Shown here in pieces: positions 15,483 to 23,452 of a DNA stretch of 64,000 nucleotides. Made by a program: the position numbers and the translations under genes. Origin of the DNA: Planctomycetota bacterium (lineage in GTDB: Bacteria; Planctomycetota; Phycisphaerae; Phycisphaerales; SM1A02); contig VGYQ01000004.1 in assembly GCA_016872915.1 (NCBI GenBank), positions 1 to 64,000 of the forward strand, written 5' to 3'. The notes beneath the pieces are model-generated. The model made no database searches. It was not told the DNA's origin and saw only the letters and a list, made by a program, of their open reading frames with translations. Position 1 is the first letter of the stretch; the number at the start of each line of letters is the position of its first letter.

Positions 15483-18299
15483 TCAGACGCCCACGGCCAG
15501 CGCGTCCCGATCGCTGAGCATGCCGCCATCGGTGCGTGGACGCACCGTGCCGTCGCGGCGCCAGGATCGCTCGCAGCGTGGCTCCGCGCGCAAGTCCTCA
15601 ATCTCGACCGCCGCCAGATTGCCATCAAGCCGCACCCGTGAGACACCGCAGGCGTCCGCGAGTTCTGCCGCGAACGGCGCGAGCGTTCCCTGAGGATCCG
15701 GAATGACCGCTGCCGCATCGAGCGGGTTTTCAATCCCACGCTGCTTCGCCGCTTCGAGCGCCTTGGATACGGCGGTGCACGCATCCATGACGGACTGCCA
15801 GCGAGGATCTCGTGGCGCATCGAGGCCGAGATGCACTTGTGCGAACAGCAGCGGTGCGTTCTCGCCGTGCAGCGCGCGCCAAGCCTCCTCGGCAGTGTGC
15901 GGCAAGATCGGCGCGAGCAGGCGACACAGGACTTCAACGGCCATGCGCATCACCGCCTGCGTACTGCGGCGACGAGGACTGTCGGCGCGGTCACAGTACA
16001 GACGGTCCTTCACGGCGGCGCAGTACGCCGCCGAGAGCGTCTCATTGCAGAAGTTGAAGATCGCCAAGTGTGCGCGGCGGAAGTCGAAGTCTCGGAACGC
16101 CGCACGCACATCGCTCTCGAGCGCCGCGAGTTCGCCGAGCATCCAGCTATCGAGCGTCTCGCGTGGTGTGGCGGCGGCAAGACGCTGCGCTTCGTCGACC
16201 GACCAGGCAGGTGCATCAAACAGATTGGAGAGCAGAAAGCGCAGTGTGTTGCGCACTTTGCGGTACGACTCTCCCGCGAGGCGGAAGTAATCGGTGTCGA
16301 TGCGGATGTCGTTCTCGTATGGGGCACTCGAAACCCACCAGCGTGCGACCTCGGCGCCGAAGTCCTTCAGCAGCGTCTCCACATCGAGCGCATTGCCGAG
16401 ACTCTTGCTCATCTTGCGTCCCTCACGATCGACGAGAAAGCCGTGCGTCACGAGCACGCTGAAGGGCGGCTCGCCCGTGACGCCGAGAGCCGGGAGCATC
16501 GACAGCTGGAACCAACCACGGTGCTGATCGGAGCCTTCGAGATACAGCGCGCTTGGGAAACCCACGCCGCGCGTGCGCAGCACGGAGTGCCACGAAGAGC
16601 CCGCCTCGAACCACACATCAAAGATGTCATGCATCTTCTGCAGTGCCGCGATGTCGAGTCCCGCGGGTGCGTCCGGGTCGTTCGCGGCGTCATACTTCGC
16701 CAGAAGGTCCGCAGGCGACAGCGTGAACCACGCATCGCTTCCCTTCTCCGCCACGATGCGCGCCACCGCGCGAACACTTGCAGCCGTGAGAAACGCAGCG
16801 CCACTCGGCAAGCGGAAGGCAGGAATGGGAAGGCCCCACGCACGCTGCCTGCTGATGCACCAATCCGGCCGACTCTCCAACATCCCCCGCATCCGATTGC
16901 GCCCCCATGCGGGCACGAAGTCAACACGCTTTTCGACCGCAGCGATCGCCATCTTCCGCAGCGATTCGCCGCTGCGGCGAGCAGGCCGATCGACCCCGAT
17001 GAACCACTGCTCTGTGGCGCGGAAAATGACGGGCGTATGGCTCCGCCAATCATGCGGATACGAATGGCGAAATGAGATGGCCTTCACCAGATGCCCACTG
17101 CGCTCCAGCGACTCGATGACGAGCGCGTTGGCATCCCAAACGGACTTGCCACGCAACCATTCCGGGACCGTGTCGTCATACGTCCCGTCGTCTCTCACGG
17201 GGCAGTAGATGTCGAGCGATTCGCGAAGCCCCGTGCGGTAATCGTCCTCGCCGTGCCCGGGCGCGGTATGCACGAGCCCCGTTCCATCCTCAAGCGTCAC
17301 ATAGTCGGCGCCGACGATGCGACCCTCGCGCGCACAGAAGGGATGGCGATATCGAAGTCCAAGCAGCGCCGCGCCATCGGCCTCGGCAAGACGCCGCACA
17401 TCCGACGCACCGACCGCAGCCTGCACCTTCGGCAGCAACTCGGTTGCCACGACCGTGAGCGCTCCATCCATCTCGACAAGCGCGTATCGATACCGCGGGT
17501 GAACGGCGATCGCGAGGTTTGCGGGCAGCGTCCATGGCGTCGTCGTCCAGATCATGAAGCTTGGCGTGCAATCACACTCCACGCCGAACGCAGCACCGAC
17601 AGCGGCAGGGTCGACCGCTTCAAAGTCGACATGCACGGATGGATCTTCGCGCTCCTCATACTCCAACTCCGCCTCCGCAAGTGCCGTCCGGTTGGCAATC
17701 GACCAGTGCACCGGCTTCAGCTGACGGAAAACGAGCCCCTGCTCGATGAGTCCGGCGAAGACCTCGAGGGTCGCCGCCTCGTACGAGGGCTGCATCGTGA
17801 AGTAGGGCGCCCCATAGTCGGCAAGTGTGAGCAGTCGCTGCATCTGCTGCGACTGCTTGCGGATCACCTTCTCCGTGTACTGCGCACACTCGCGGCGAAT
17901 CGCCATGCGGCGTGTTTCCTCGGGCAACGCATCCAGCTTTGCAGCCTTCCCAGCTGCGATCAGATCGGTCATGACGCGATGCTCGATCGGCAATCCATGG
18001 CAATCCCAGCCGGGGATGAAGTGGCAGTCGCTGCCCTCGAGCAGCGCGGAGCGCACCACCATGTCCTTCAGCACCTTGTTGAGCATGTGCCCAACATGGA
18101 TGTCGCCATTCGCATAGGGCGGTCCATCATGGAACACGAACGGTTTCGCACCCGCTCGCGCTGCGCGCACGGCGGCAAAGACGCCACTGCGCTCCCAACG
18201 AGAAAGTGTGGCTGGTTCGGCTTGCGCGAGGTTCGCCTTCATGGGGAAGGCAGTCTTGGGCAGGTTGAGGGTCGCTTTGTAATCGCGCGCGTCCGACAT
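15483..18299 (-). CDS. ileS: isoleucyl-tRNA synthetase
   Basis: 938-residue class I synthetase charging tRNA-Ile, with a CP1 editing domain. The ATP-site motifs are PYANGDIHVGHM (HIGH) and GRKMSKSLGN (KMSKS). FIPGWDCHGLPIEH is typical of IleS. The C-terminal zinc-binding segment is eroded: the usual Cys-rich CERCW...LCxRC reads CERSW and MLSDRD, leaving one of four cysteines. ATG 18299 (MSDARDYK) is chosen because a TATATT box sits 10 bases upstream. A run of ten G (minus strand) lies where the -35 region would be. Confidence 0.96.
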   Translation of the reverse strand: MSDARDYKATLNLPKTAFPMKANLAQAEPATLSRWERSGVFAAVRAARAGAKPFVFHDGPPYANGDIHVGHMLNKVLKDMVVRSALLEGSDCHFIPGWDCHGLPIEHRVMTDLIAAGKAAKLDALPEETRRMAIRRECAQYTEKVIRKQSQQMQRLLTLADYGAPYFTMQPSYEAATLEVFAGLIEQGLVFRQLKPVHWSIANRTALAEAELEYEEREDPSVHVDFEAVDPAAVGAAFGVECDCTPSFMIWTTTPWTLPANLAIAVHPRYRYALVEMDGALTVVATELLPKVQAAVGASDVRRLAEADGAALLGLRYRHPFCAREGRIVGADYVTLEDGTGLVHTAPGHGEDDYRTGLRESLDIYCPVRDDGTYDDTVPEWLRGKSVWDANALVIESLERSGHLVKAISFRHSYPHDWRSHTPVIFRATEQWFIGVDRPARRSGESLRKMAIAAVEKRVDFVPAWGRNRMRGMLESRPDWCISRQRAWGLPIPAFRLPSGAAFLTAASVRAVARIVAEKGSDAWFTLSPADLLAKYDAANDPDAPAGLDIAALQKMHDIFDVWFEAGSSWHSVLRTRGVGFPSALYLEGSDQHRGWFQLSMLPALGVTGEPPFSVLVTHGFLVDREGRKMSKSLGNALDVETLLKDFGAEVARWWVSSAPYENDIRIDTDYFRLAGESYRKVRNTLRFLLSNLFDAPAWSVDEAQRLAAATPRETLDSWMLGELAALESDVRAAFRDFDFRRAHLAIFNFCNETLSAAYCAAVKDRLYCDRADSPRRRSTQAVMRMAVEVLCRLLAPILPHTAEEAWRALHGENAPLLFAQVHLGLDAPRDPRWQSVMDACTAVSKALEAAKQRGIENPLDAAAVIPDPQGTLAPFAAELADACGVSRVRLDGNLAAVEIEDLRAEPRCERSWRRDGTVRPRTDGGMLSDRDALAVGV

Positions 18300-18309
18300 G
18301 GCGCGTGAG

Positions 18310-18315
18310 AATATA
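18310..18315 (-). promoter_or_regulatory. TATATT -10 box, 10 nt before ileS
   Basis: A near-consensus -10 hexamer. With normal 17-base spacing the -35 region would fall at 18333-18338, at the end of the C10/G10 tract. Confidence 0.65.
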
Positions 18316-18326
18316 AGCAGCACACG

Positions 18327-18336
18327 CCCCCCCCCC
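18327..18336. repeat. C10/G10 homopolymer in the ileS promoter
   Basis: Ten consecutive C on the plus strand (G on the ileS coding strand) inside the predicted spacer and -35 region of ileS. It is the longest homopolymer noticed in the window and lies outside any gene. Confidence 0.85.
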
Positions 18337-18354
18337 GCGGGCAGCGGCGCGCCG

Positions 18355-18534
18355 TCACTCGGGCTTCGGATCGCCCGGCTTCACCACCTCATCGAGATAC
18401 TTCTGGAATTCCCCCATGCGATAGGAGATGAAGCAGAAGGCGTGATGCAGTGCAAACCACTCGATGTCCGTCGGATCCTTCGGGAGATCGCTGCGCTGGC
18501 GGTTGAGTTCGGCAAGGATGGGTTCGACCTTCAT
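18355..18534 (-). CDS. small protein, 59 residues
   Basis: A short frame, MKVEPILAELNRQRS and onward, ending KPGDPKPE. It has normal amino-acid composition (WFALHHAFCFISYRMGEFQKYL in the middle) and no shadowing gene. A TACGCT box lies exactly 7 bases before the ATG, as at other genes of this window, which supports its reality. It is mostly helical, with no signal peptide or metal motif seen. Function unknown. Confidence 0.65.
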   Translation of the reverse strand: MKVEPILAELNRQRSDLPKDPTDIEWFALHHAFCFISYRMGEFQKYLDEVVKPGDPKPE

Positions 18535-18541
18535 GCATGCA

Positions 18542-18547
18542 AGCGTA
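18542..18547 (-). promoter_or_regulatory. TACGCT -10 box, 7 nt before the 59-residue gene
   Basis: A TAnnnT hexamer with the modal 7-base spacing to ATG 18534. Confidence 0.45.
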
Positions 18548-18566
18548 CGCCTGCGGCAGGCCGCGG

Positions 18567-19379
18567 TCAGGCAGCGACGCCTGCCGTCCCCGCGATCCCA
18601 TCTCGGGTCACGATGAACAATTCGCTCGTGATCGGATAGGGCAGCCGGGAAAAGTCTCTGGCCACACGTGTCCGAACACGGTCGATGAACGGACCAGGGC
18701 CATACGACAGTGCGATGAAGACATCGCGTGCCGGTGTCGCGACGTAGAAGTCGCCGCGCAGTTCACGCGCAAGCCGATCATGGAGTTTGGTGAGTAGGAG
18801 ACGTGCTGCGTCGTAGCCGTCCTTCAATGACAGAAGTGCTGCGCGCCCGCCATCATGGCTGGTGATGACTTGTGCGTGGAGTTCAGGGGTGTGAGCCGCA
18901 AGATTCGTGCGTGCCACAGATTCCAGTTCGTCGACCGAAACGCCCCAGCGAACCATCTGCTCGGTCGAAATGCTGACGGTCATTTCCGGCATGTCAAGGA
19001 CGAACACCACAACGGTTCCATTCACCCAGGGCATGTGGGCGATTGTTTCTCGGCTCACACCCTCAAAGATGCTCTCGGGCTGAATACGCGGCATGATGCG
19101 ATGCCGAGCAACCGAGAACGGGATTGGTGTCGCACCGATGCTGTCTCCTTCGAAGACTCGGTCGAAGTAGGAACGCACGAACGTCTGGTCGCGCGACGGG
19201 TCCTGATGCATCATTCGGAAGAGGTTGTCGAGTACAAAGGTCTTGCCATCAATCATGAGTTGCAGCGGGGCAATGACCTGCACTTTGCGCTGCGCGTACC
19301 ATTCGCGCAGCCACGTGCCGACATGCTCCGTGAACTCCCCGGACTCTTCCGCAAACCAGTTGTTTCCGCCTTCGCCCAT
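18567..19379 (-). CDS. DUF1444 family protein
   Basis: 270 residues, cytoplasmic, no membrane segments. The order of conserved parts (an N-terminal segment with FVLDNLFRMMHQ, a central VNGTVVVFVLDMPEMTVSIS, and a late DGYDAARLLL) fits the DUF1444 (YtpQ) family, whose function is not established. GGAAGGAG lies 7 bases before ATG 19379, one of the few clear Shine-Dalgarno sequences here. It is divergent from kdsA across a 125-base AT-richer gap. Confidence 0.65.
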   Translation of the reverse strand: MGEGGNNWFAEESGEFTEHVGTWLREWYAQRKVQVIAPLQLMIDGKTFVLDNLFRMMHQDPSRDQTFVRSYFDRVFEGDSIGATPIPFSVARHRIMPRIQPESIFEGVSRETIAHMPWVNGTVVVFVLDMPEMTVSISTEQMVRWGVSVDELESVARTNLAAHTPELHAQVITSHDGGRAALLSLKDGYDAARLLLTKLHDRLARELRGDFYVATPARDVFIALSYGPGPFIDRVRTRVARDFSRLPYPITSELFIVTRDGIAGTAGVAA

Positions 19380-19504
19380 GTTCTTGCTCCTTCCAAATCA
19401 AGCAGCATTGCCGATTTGTCGAAAGCATCGGATAGATTTCAGAGCACTTCAAGCGAAGTGGTCGATATTTCTTGTCTCGCCCAAGTTTTTTGGACCATGG
19501 AATC

Positions 19505-20338
19505 ATGCAAATGACGCTTGACTTTTCCTTCCTCTTTGCGAAGGGTGCGTCCGTCGGCACGCGGGGCCCCTTGGTCGTGATCGCAGGGCCGTGTCTGCTC
19601 GAGTCGGATGAGATCCATCACCGCATCGCCGATGCACTCTGTACGTCCTGCGCACGCCTTGGCATGGTGCCGATCTTCAAGGGCAGTTTTGACAAGGCGA
19701 ATCGGTCGAGTGTGCGGAGCCCGCGCGGTCCCGGCATCGATGCCGGGTGCGAGATGCTTGCACGCGTCCGCAAGGAGTTTGGTGTTTTGGTCACGACCGA
19801 CATCCATGAGCCGTCACAGGCGGCGCGTGCCGCTTCTACCGTGGACATGCTGCAGATCCCCGCATTCCTTTGTCGCCAGACTGACCTGCTTGCGGCGGCG
19901 GGATCGACGGGACGAGCCGTCAACATCAAGAAGGGACAGTTCATGGCCCCGCTCGAGATGCGCGGCGCAATCGGCAAGGTGCAGGAAGCTGGTTCGCAGC
20001 GCGTTCTGGTCACCGACCGCGGCACTTTCTTCGGCTATCACCGGCTCGTGAACGACTTCGTGGCGCTTGCGGATCTCGCCGCGCTCGGCGTTCCTGTCTG
20101 CCTCGATGCGACGCACAGCACGCAGCGTCCAGGCGAGGGCGAAACGAGCGGAGGCCATGGGCAGCACGCGCCCATGCTCGCGCGCGCCGCCGTGGCGGCG
20201 GGCGTGGATGCGGTGTTTGTCGAGTGCCATCCCGAACCGGCATCCTCGCCAAGCGACCGCAGCACCATTCTGCCGCTTGCGCAGCTTGACCCCCTGCTCA
20301 CGCAGCTCGCCGCGATTCGCAAGGCAGTCAACACGTGA
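19505..20338 (+). CDS. kdsA: 3-deoxy-8-phosphooctulonate synthase
   Basis: 277 residues, normal length. It condenses PEP with arabinose-5-phosphate to KDO-8-phosphate for the inner core of lipopolysaccharide. Motifs are VVIAGPCLLES, FKGSFDKANRSS, RGPGIDAG, VTTDIHEP, NIKKGQFMAP, TDRGTFFGY and DATHSTQRPG. The asparagine of NIKKGQF suggests the metal-independent class; metal-dependent KdsA has cysteine in the N-terminal PEP motif. The start is ATG 19505 or 19511. It is the first gene of kdsA-mcsA-mcsB. Confidence 0.95.
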   Translation: MQMTLDFSFLFAKGASVGTRGPLVVIAGPCLLESDEIHHRIADALCTSCARLGMVPIFKGSFDKANRSSVRSPRGPGIDAGCEMLARVRKEFGVLVTTDIHEPSQAARAASTVDMLQIPAFLCRQTDLLAAAGSTGRAVNIKKGQFMAPLEMRGAIGKVQEAGSQRVLVTDRGTFFGYHRLVNDFVALADLAALGVPVCLDATHSTQRPGEGETSGGHGQHAPMLARAAVAAGVDAVFVECHPEPASSPSDRSTILPLAQLDPLLTQLAAIRKAVNT

Positions 20339-20847
20339 AGTGCGACCTCTGCAACAAGCCTGCCGTGGTGCATGAGGTGATCATTCAGGGCGGCAAGTCC
20401 ACCGAACTGCATTTGTGCGCCGAGCACGCGATTGAAAAGGGGCTTGCGGTACCGACGCAGCAGCCGCTTGCCGACATCCTCCCCGCGCTTGGCGGCATGG
20501 TGAAGGTCGAAGGTGTGATCGGCAAGGGGCAGCAGCAGGCACGCTGCACGGCATGCGGCTGCACCTTCAGCGAATTCAAAAAGACTGGCTCGCTGGGCTG
20601 CCCTGCGTGCTACGACTCCTTCATGCCGATGATTGCGCAGGTGATCGAACGGGCGCAGGCGGGCGCGACCGCGCACATCGGACATTCGCCCGCGCCTTCG
20701 CAGGACGCAGAGCGCGTGCAGCGACTGCGTTCGAAGCTGATGACGGAACTTGAGCAGGCGATTGCCACAGAGCAGTATGAGCGTGCGGCCCAGTTGCGCG
20801 ATGAACTGAAGGCACTCGATACAGCGCCGCAGGTGCGCGATGAGTGA
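20335..20847 (+). CDS. mcsA: McsA-like activator with zinc fingers and UVR motif
   Basis: 170 residues. Two zinc-binding sites are visible: CDLC with HLCAEH near the N-terminus, and CTACGC with CPACY around residues 60-85. The C-terminal UVR motif is KLMTELEQAIATEQYERAAQLRDEL. This is the composition of McsA, which activates the arginine kinase McsB. The GTG start overlaps the kdsA stop (GTGA), and the end overlaps mcsB by 8 bases. Confidence 0.88.
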   Translation: MKCDLCNKPAVVHEVIIQGGKSTELHLCAEHAIEKGLAVPTQQPLADILPALGGMVKVEGVIGKGQQQARCTACGCTFSEFKKTGSLGCPACYDSFMPMIAQVIERAQAGATAHIGHSPAPSQDAERVQRLRSKLMTELEQAIATEQYERAAQLRDELKALDTAPQVRDE

Positions 20848-21886
20848 CTCCTTTTCTGCTGCGCTCACCCAGCTCGGGCCCGAAAGCGATGTTGTCATTA
20901 CCAGCCGCGTTCGGTTTGCACGGAATCTACGAGGGTTTCCATTCACATCGCGCGCCAGCGGTCCCATCCGGCAGGAGGTCATGCGACTTGTGCGCCGCGC
21001 GGTCGAGCAGTCTGCACCGCAAGCCGGCAGTCGCTTCGACATGCGCTGGATCGACTTGCAGACCGCGACCCCGCGCGATCGACAACTCCTGTGCGAGCGG
21101 CACCTGGTGTCCAAGCACTTCGCGTCGCTGGATGCGCCGCGAGCATTGGCTCTCTCCACGGATGAGCATGTCAGCATGATGATCAACGAGGAAGATCACC
21201 TGCGCATTCAGGCGATTGGTGCAGGTGCATGCACGCGCGAGTGCTTCGAACGCGCGGCAGGTGTGGAGCGCGAACTTGCACGCACACTGCTCTTTGCCTT
21301 CCATGAACGCTGGGGATTCCTGACAGCGTGTCCCACCAACGTTGGATCGGGCATCCGCATCAGTGCGATGCTTCATCTGCCGGCGCTCACGCTCCTCAAG
21401 GAGTTGGAACGCGTCAAGCGCGCCGCGCGCGAGCTGCATCTCGCCGTCCGCGGCTACCACGGCGAGGGATCCGATTCGCTCGGCGATCTCTATCAGTTCT
21501 CCAACCAGACCACGCTCGGATCAACCGACGATGCGCTGCTCAACGAGTTCCATGGTGCCGTGCTGCCGCGACTCGTGCAGTACGAACGCGAGGCCCGCAC
21601 TGCGGCGATGGAAAAGGCACGAGTGCGCATGGAAGACGTCGTGCACCGAGCACTCGCCACATTGCGCTCCGCGCGACTGATCTCCGCGGAGTCCGCCGTC
21701 CGGGACCTGTGCCGCGTGAGGCTTGGAGTCGTCCTCGGCCTGCTGCCGACCGAACTTGCCACGATCCAGCGGCTGCTTCTGCAGGTTCAGCCTGCGCATC
21801 TCTCCGTGCTGTACCCACAAGCACTCGATGGCGATGAGACCGAACGCGAACTTCGCGCGACACTCATTCGTGAAGGACTTGGCTGA
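20840..21886 (+). CDS. mcsB: protein-arginine kinase McsB
   Basis: 348 residues, a phosphagen-kinase-type enzyme that phosphorylates protein arginines, marking proteins for ClpCP in Bacillus. Key segments are VVITSRVRFARNLRGFPF, INEEDHLRIQ, CPTNVGSGIRISAMLHLPAL and GYHGEGSDSLGDLYQFSNQTTLG. The catalytic-loop residues look intact. It overlaps mcsA by 8 bases. No ctsR or clpC lies next to it, unlike the Firmicutes operon. Confidence 0.94.
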   Translation: MSDSFSAALTQLGPESDVVITSRVRFARNLRGFPFTSRASGPIRQEVMRLVRRAVEQSAPQAGSRFDMRWIDLQTATPRDRQLLCERHLVSKHFASLDAPRALALSTDEHVSMMINEEDHLRIQAIGAGACTRECFERAAGVERELARTLLFAFHERWGFLTACPTNVGSGIRISAMLHLPALTLLKELERVKRAARELHLAVRGYHGEGSDSLGDLYQFSNQTTLGSTDDALLNEFHGAVLPRLVQYEREARTAAMEKARVRMEDVVHRALATLRSARLISAESAVRDLCRVRLGVVLGLLPTELATIQRLLLQVQPAHLSVLYPQALDGDETERELRATLIREGLG

Positions 21887-21898
21887 AAGCCAGCTTTG

Positions 21899-22186
21899 TC
21901 AGCCTGCAGCGATCCGGTCGACCGCAACCGCCGCCGTGAAGTCGCGTTCGCTCAGTCCACCTGCGTCATGCGTCGAGTAGCCGAGACGAACGCGGTTGTA
22001 GAGCACATGAATGTCCGGGTGATGCTGCGAGCGCTCCGCCTCCTCCGCCACACGATTCACGAACCGCATCGCAGCCACAAAGTCTGGAAATGTGAACTCC
22101 CGTTCAATGAGATCCCCCGTTCGTTTCCAAGCTGGGATGGATCGCATGCGCGATTCGACTTCGGCGTCTTTCAGTCTTGTCACCAT
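21899..22186 (-). CDS. pterin-4a-carbinolamine dehydratase
   Basis: 95 residues. The family signature is clear: HHPDIHVLYNRVRLGYSTHDAGGLSERD, holding the pterin-site histidines. The enzyme dehydrates 4a-hydroxytetrahydropterin and in bacteria also appears as a small regulatory protein. ATG 22186 (MVTRLKDAEVE) gives the normal length; the frame extends upstream only as a shadow of the divergent phosphatase gene. A TACGAT box lies 7 bases before the ATG. Confidence 0.88.
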   Translation of the reverse strand: MVTRLKDAEVESRMRSIPAWKRTGDLIEREFTFPDFVAAMRFVNRVAEEAERSQHHPDIHVLYNRVRLGYSTHDAGGLSERDFTAAVAVDRIAAG

Positions 22187-22193
22187 GGTCTGG

Positions 22194-22199
22194 ATCGTA
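22194..22199 (-). promoter_or_regulatory. TACGAT -10 box, 7 nt before the pterin dehydratase
   Basis: TAnnnT with 7-base spacing to ATG 22186. It lies only 5 bases from the divergent TACCAT box of the phosphatase gene. Confidence 0.5.
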
Positions 22200-22204
22200 C
22201 TTCG

Positions 22205-22210
22205 TACCAT
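22205..22210 (+). promoter_or_regulatory. TACCAT -10 box, 10 nt before the SpoIIE phosphatase
   Basis: TACCAT is followed after 10 bases by GTG 22221, which is in frame with the phosphatase and is therefore taken as its start. Confidence 0.45.
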
Positions 22211-22220
22211 TCGCCCGGCC

Positions 22221-23450
22221 GTGACCACACCTGCCTTCGACAGCGAGACTGACCTCTGTCCGCCGCGGATCGCGGTGGTGACGCAACAAACCAACGATGC
22301 CCACGCGCAGGTCGCACGCACACTGGTCACCCGATTTGGGATGGAGGCGAAGGCGATCTCGGATCCCGATCCTGTCCGCATCGCGATGGCAGTCCGTGAA
22401 TCGCATGCGCTGGTGGTGATCGGAGCGCCCACCGAGGAACTGCTCCGATCCACTGCCGTCGCAGAAGCCATTGCATCCATGCTGCCGGTCATCGCCCTGT
22501 GTGCGGGGTCGCCACCCCATCGGCTTCCCACGGGCATTTCCTTCGCGCTCGATGCTGACGATGGACCGGATCATTTGGCCGTGGCGCTTCGCGCATTGGT
22601 TGCGCGTCAACGCGATGTGCGGCTGCTGCAGCTCGATGCGGCGACCGCCATGCGCTTTTCAGGTGGGCTTCGCCGCGAAATGGAGACGCTTCACGGAGAA
22701 CTCCAACTCGCGGCATCCGTGCAACAGGAGTTTCTCCCGCGCACCCTTCCGTCGCTCGGAGGCCTGTCGAGTGCCGCGCTCTGGCGCCCCGCCGCATTCG
22801 TCTCCGGCGATATCTACAACAGCATTCGCATCGATGAGGACCACCTCGGTCTCTTTGTCACGGACGCAGTCGGTCATGGCATGCCTGCCGCGCTGCTCAC
22901 GCTCGTCATTGCGCGGAGCCTGCAGGTGAAAGAAATCGGCGAGAACTCGTATCGCGTCCTTCCGCCATCCGAGTCGCTTGCGCGCATCAACGAGGAAATG
23001 CTTCAGCGCTCGACACGGATGACGCGCTTTGCGACGGCGATCTACGCGGTGATCGATACACGTACGCATGCGCTCAGCGTCTCCTCCGCAGGGCATCTGC
23101 CCTTGCTGCTTGCGCGCCGTGGCGGAAGCTTCGAACCCGTGGAAACGCAGGGCGGCCTGCTCGGCGTCTTCAAAGACGAACACTTTTCTCAGGCCAATAT
23201 CCAACTGCAACCAGGCGACAAGGTGCTGCTGTATTCCGACGGGTTTGAGCAGGCGTTCCCTGAACAGGGCCAGAGCGCATCCTCGCCACGACTTCCAAAC
23301 CGCCGCTATCTCCAGGTCTTCAACGAGTTCGCCTCACTGGATGACCCACAGGCATTCGTCGATGCGATCACGGGTCGCCTGGAAGAGGAACGCAACCTGT
23401 TCCCGCTCGTCGATGATGTGACGCTGCTGTGCAGCGCGTGGAATCCCTGA
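22221..23450 (+). CDS. SpoIIE/RsbU-type serine phosphatase
   Basis: 409 residues. Residues 10-125 look like a degenerate receiver- or flavodoxin-like alpha/beta domain (RIAVVTQQT, ALVVIGAPTEE). A helical linker with QLAASVQQEFLPRTLP leads into the PP2C-like catalytic domain: FVSGDIYN, LFVTDAVGHGMPAAL, SSAGHLPLLL and DKVLLYSDGFEQ, with acidic metal ligands present. Such phosphatases act on anti-sigma-factor antagonists. No anti-sigma gene is adjacent. The start is GTG 22221; an in-frame ATG at 22185 would share its bases with the divergent gene's own ATG. Confidence 0.85.
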   Translation: MTTPAFDSETDLCPPRIAVVTQQTNDAHAQVARTLVTRFGMEAKAISDPDPVRIAMAVRESHALVVIGAPTEELLRSTAVAEAIASMLPVIALCAGSPPHRLPTGISFALDADDGPDHLAVALRALVARQRDVRLLQLDAATAMRFSGGLRREMETLHGELQLAASVQQEFLPRTLPSLGGLSSAALWRPAAFVSGDIYNSIRIDEDHLGLFVTDAVGHGMPAALLTLVIARSLQVKEIGENSYRVLPPSESLARINEEMLQRSTRMTRFATAIYAVIDTRTHALSVSSAGHLPLLLARRGGSFEPVETQGGLLGVFKDEHFSQANIQLQPGDKVLLYSDGFEQAFPEQGQSASSPRLPNRRYLQVFNEFASLDDPQAFVDAITGRLEEERNLFPLVDDVTLLCSAWNP

Positions 23451-23452
23451 GC

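Noticed and set aside
17091-18308. 405-codon plus-strand frame opposite ileS
   Set aside because: Antisense shadow of a well-supported synthetase gene.
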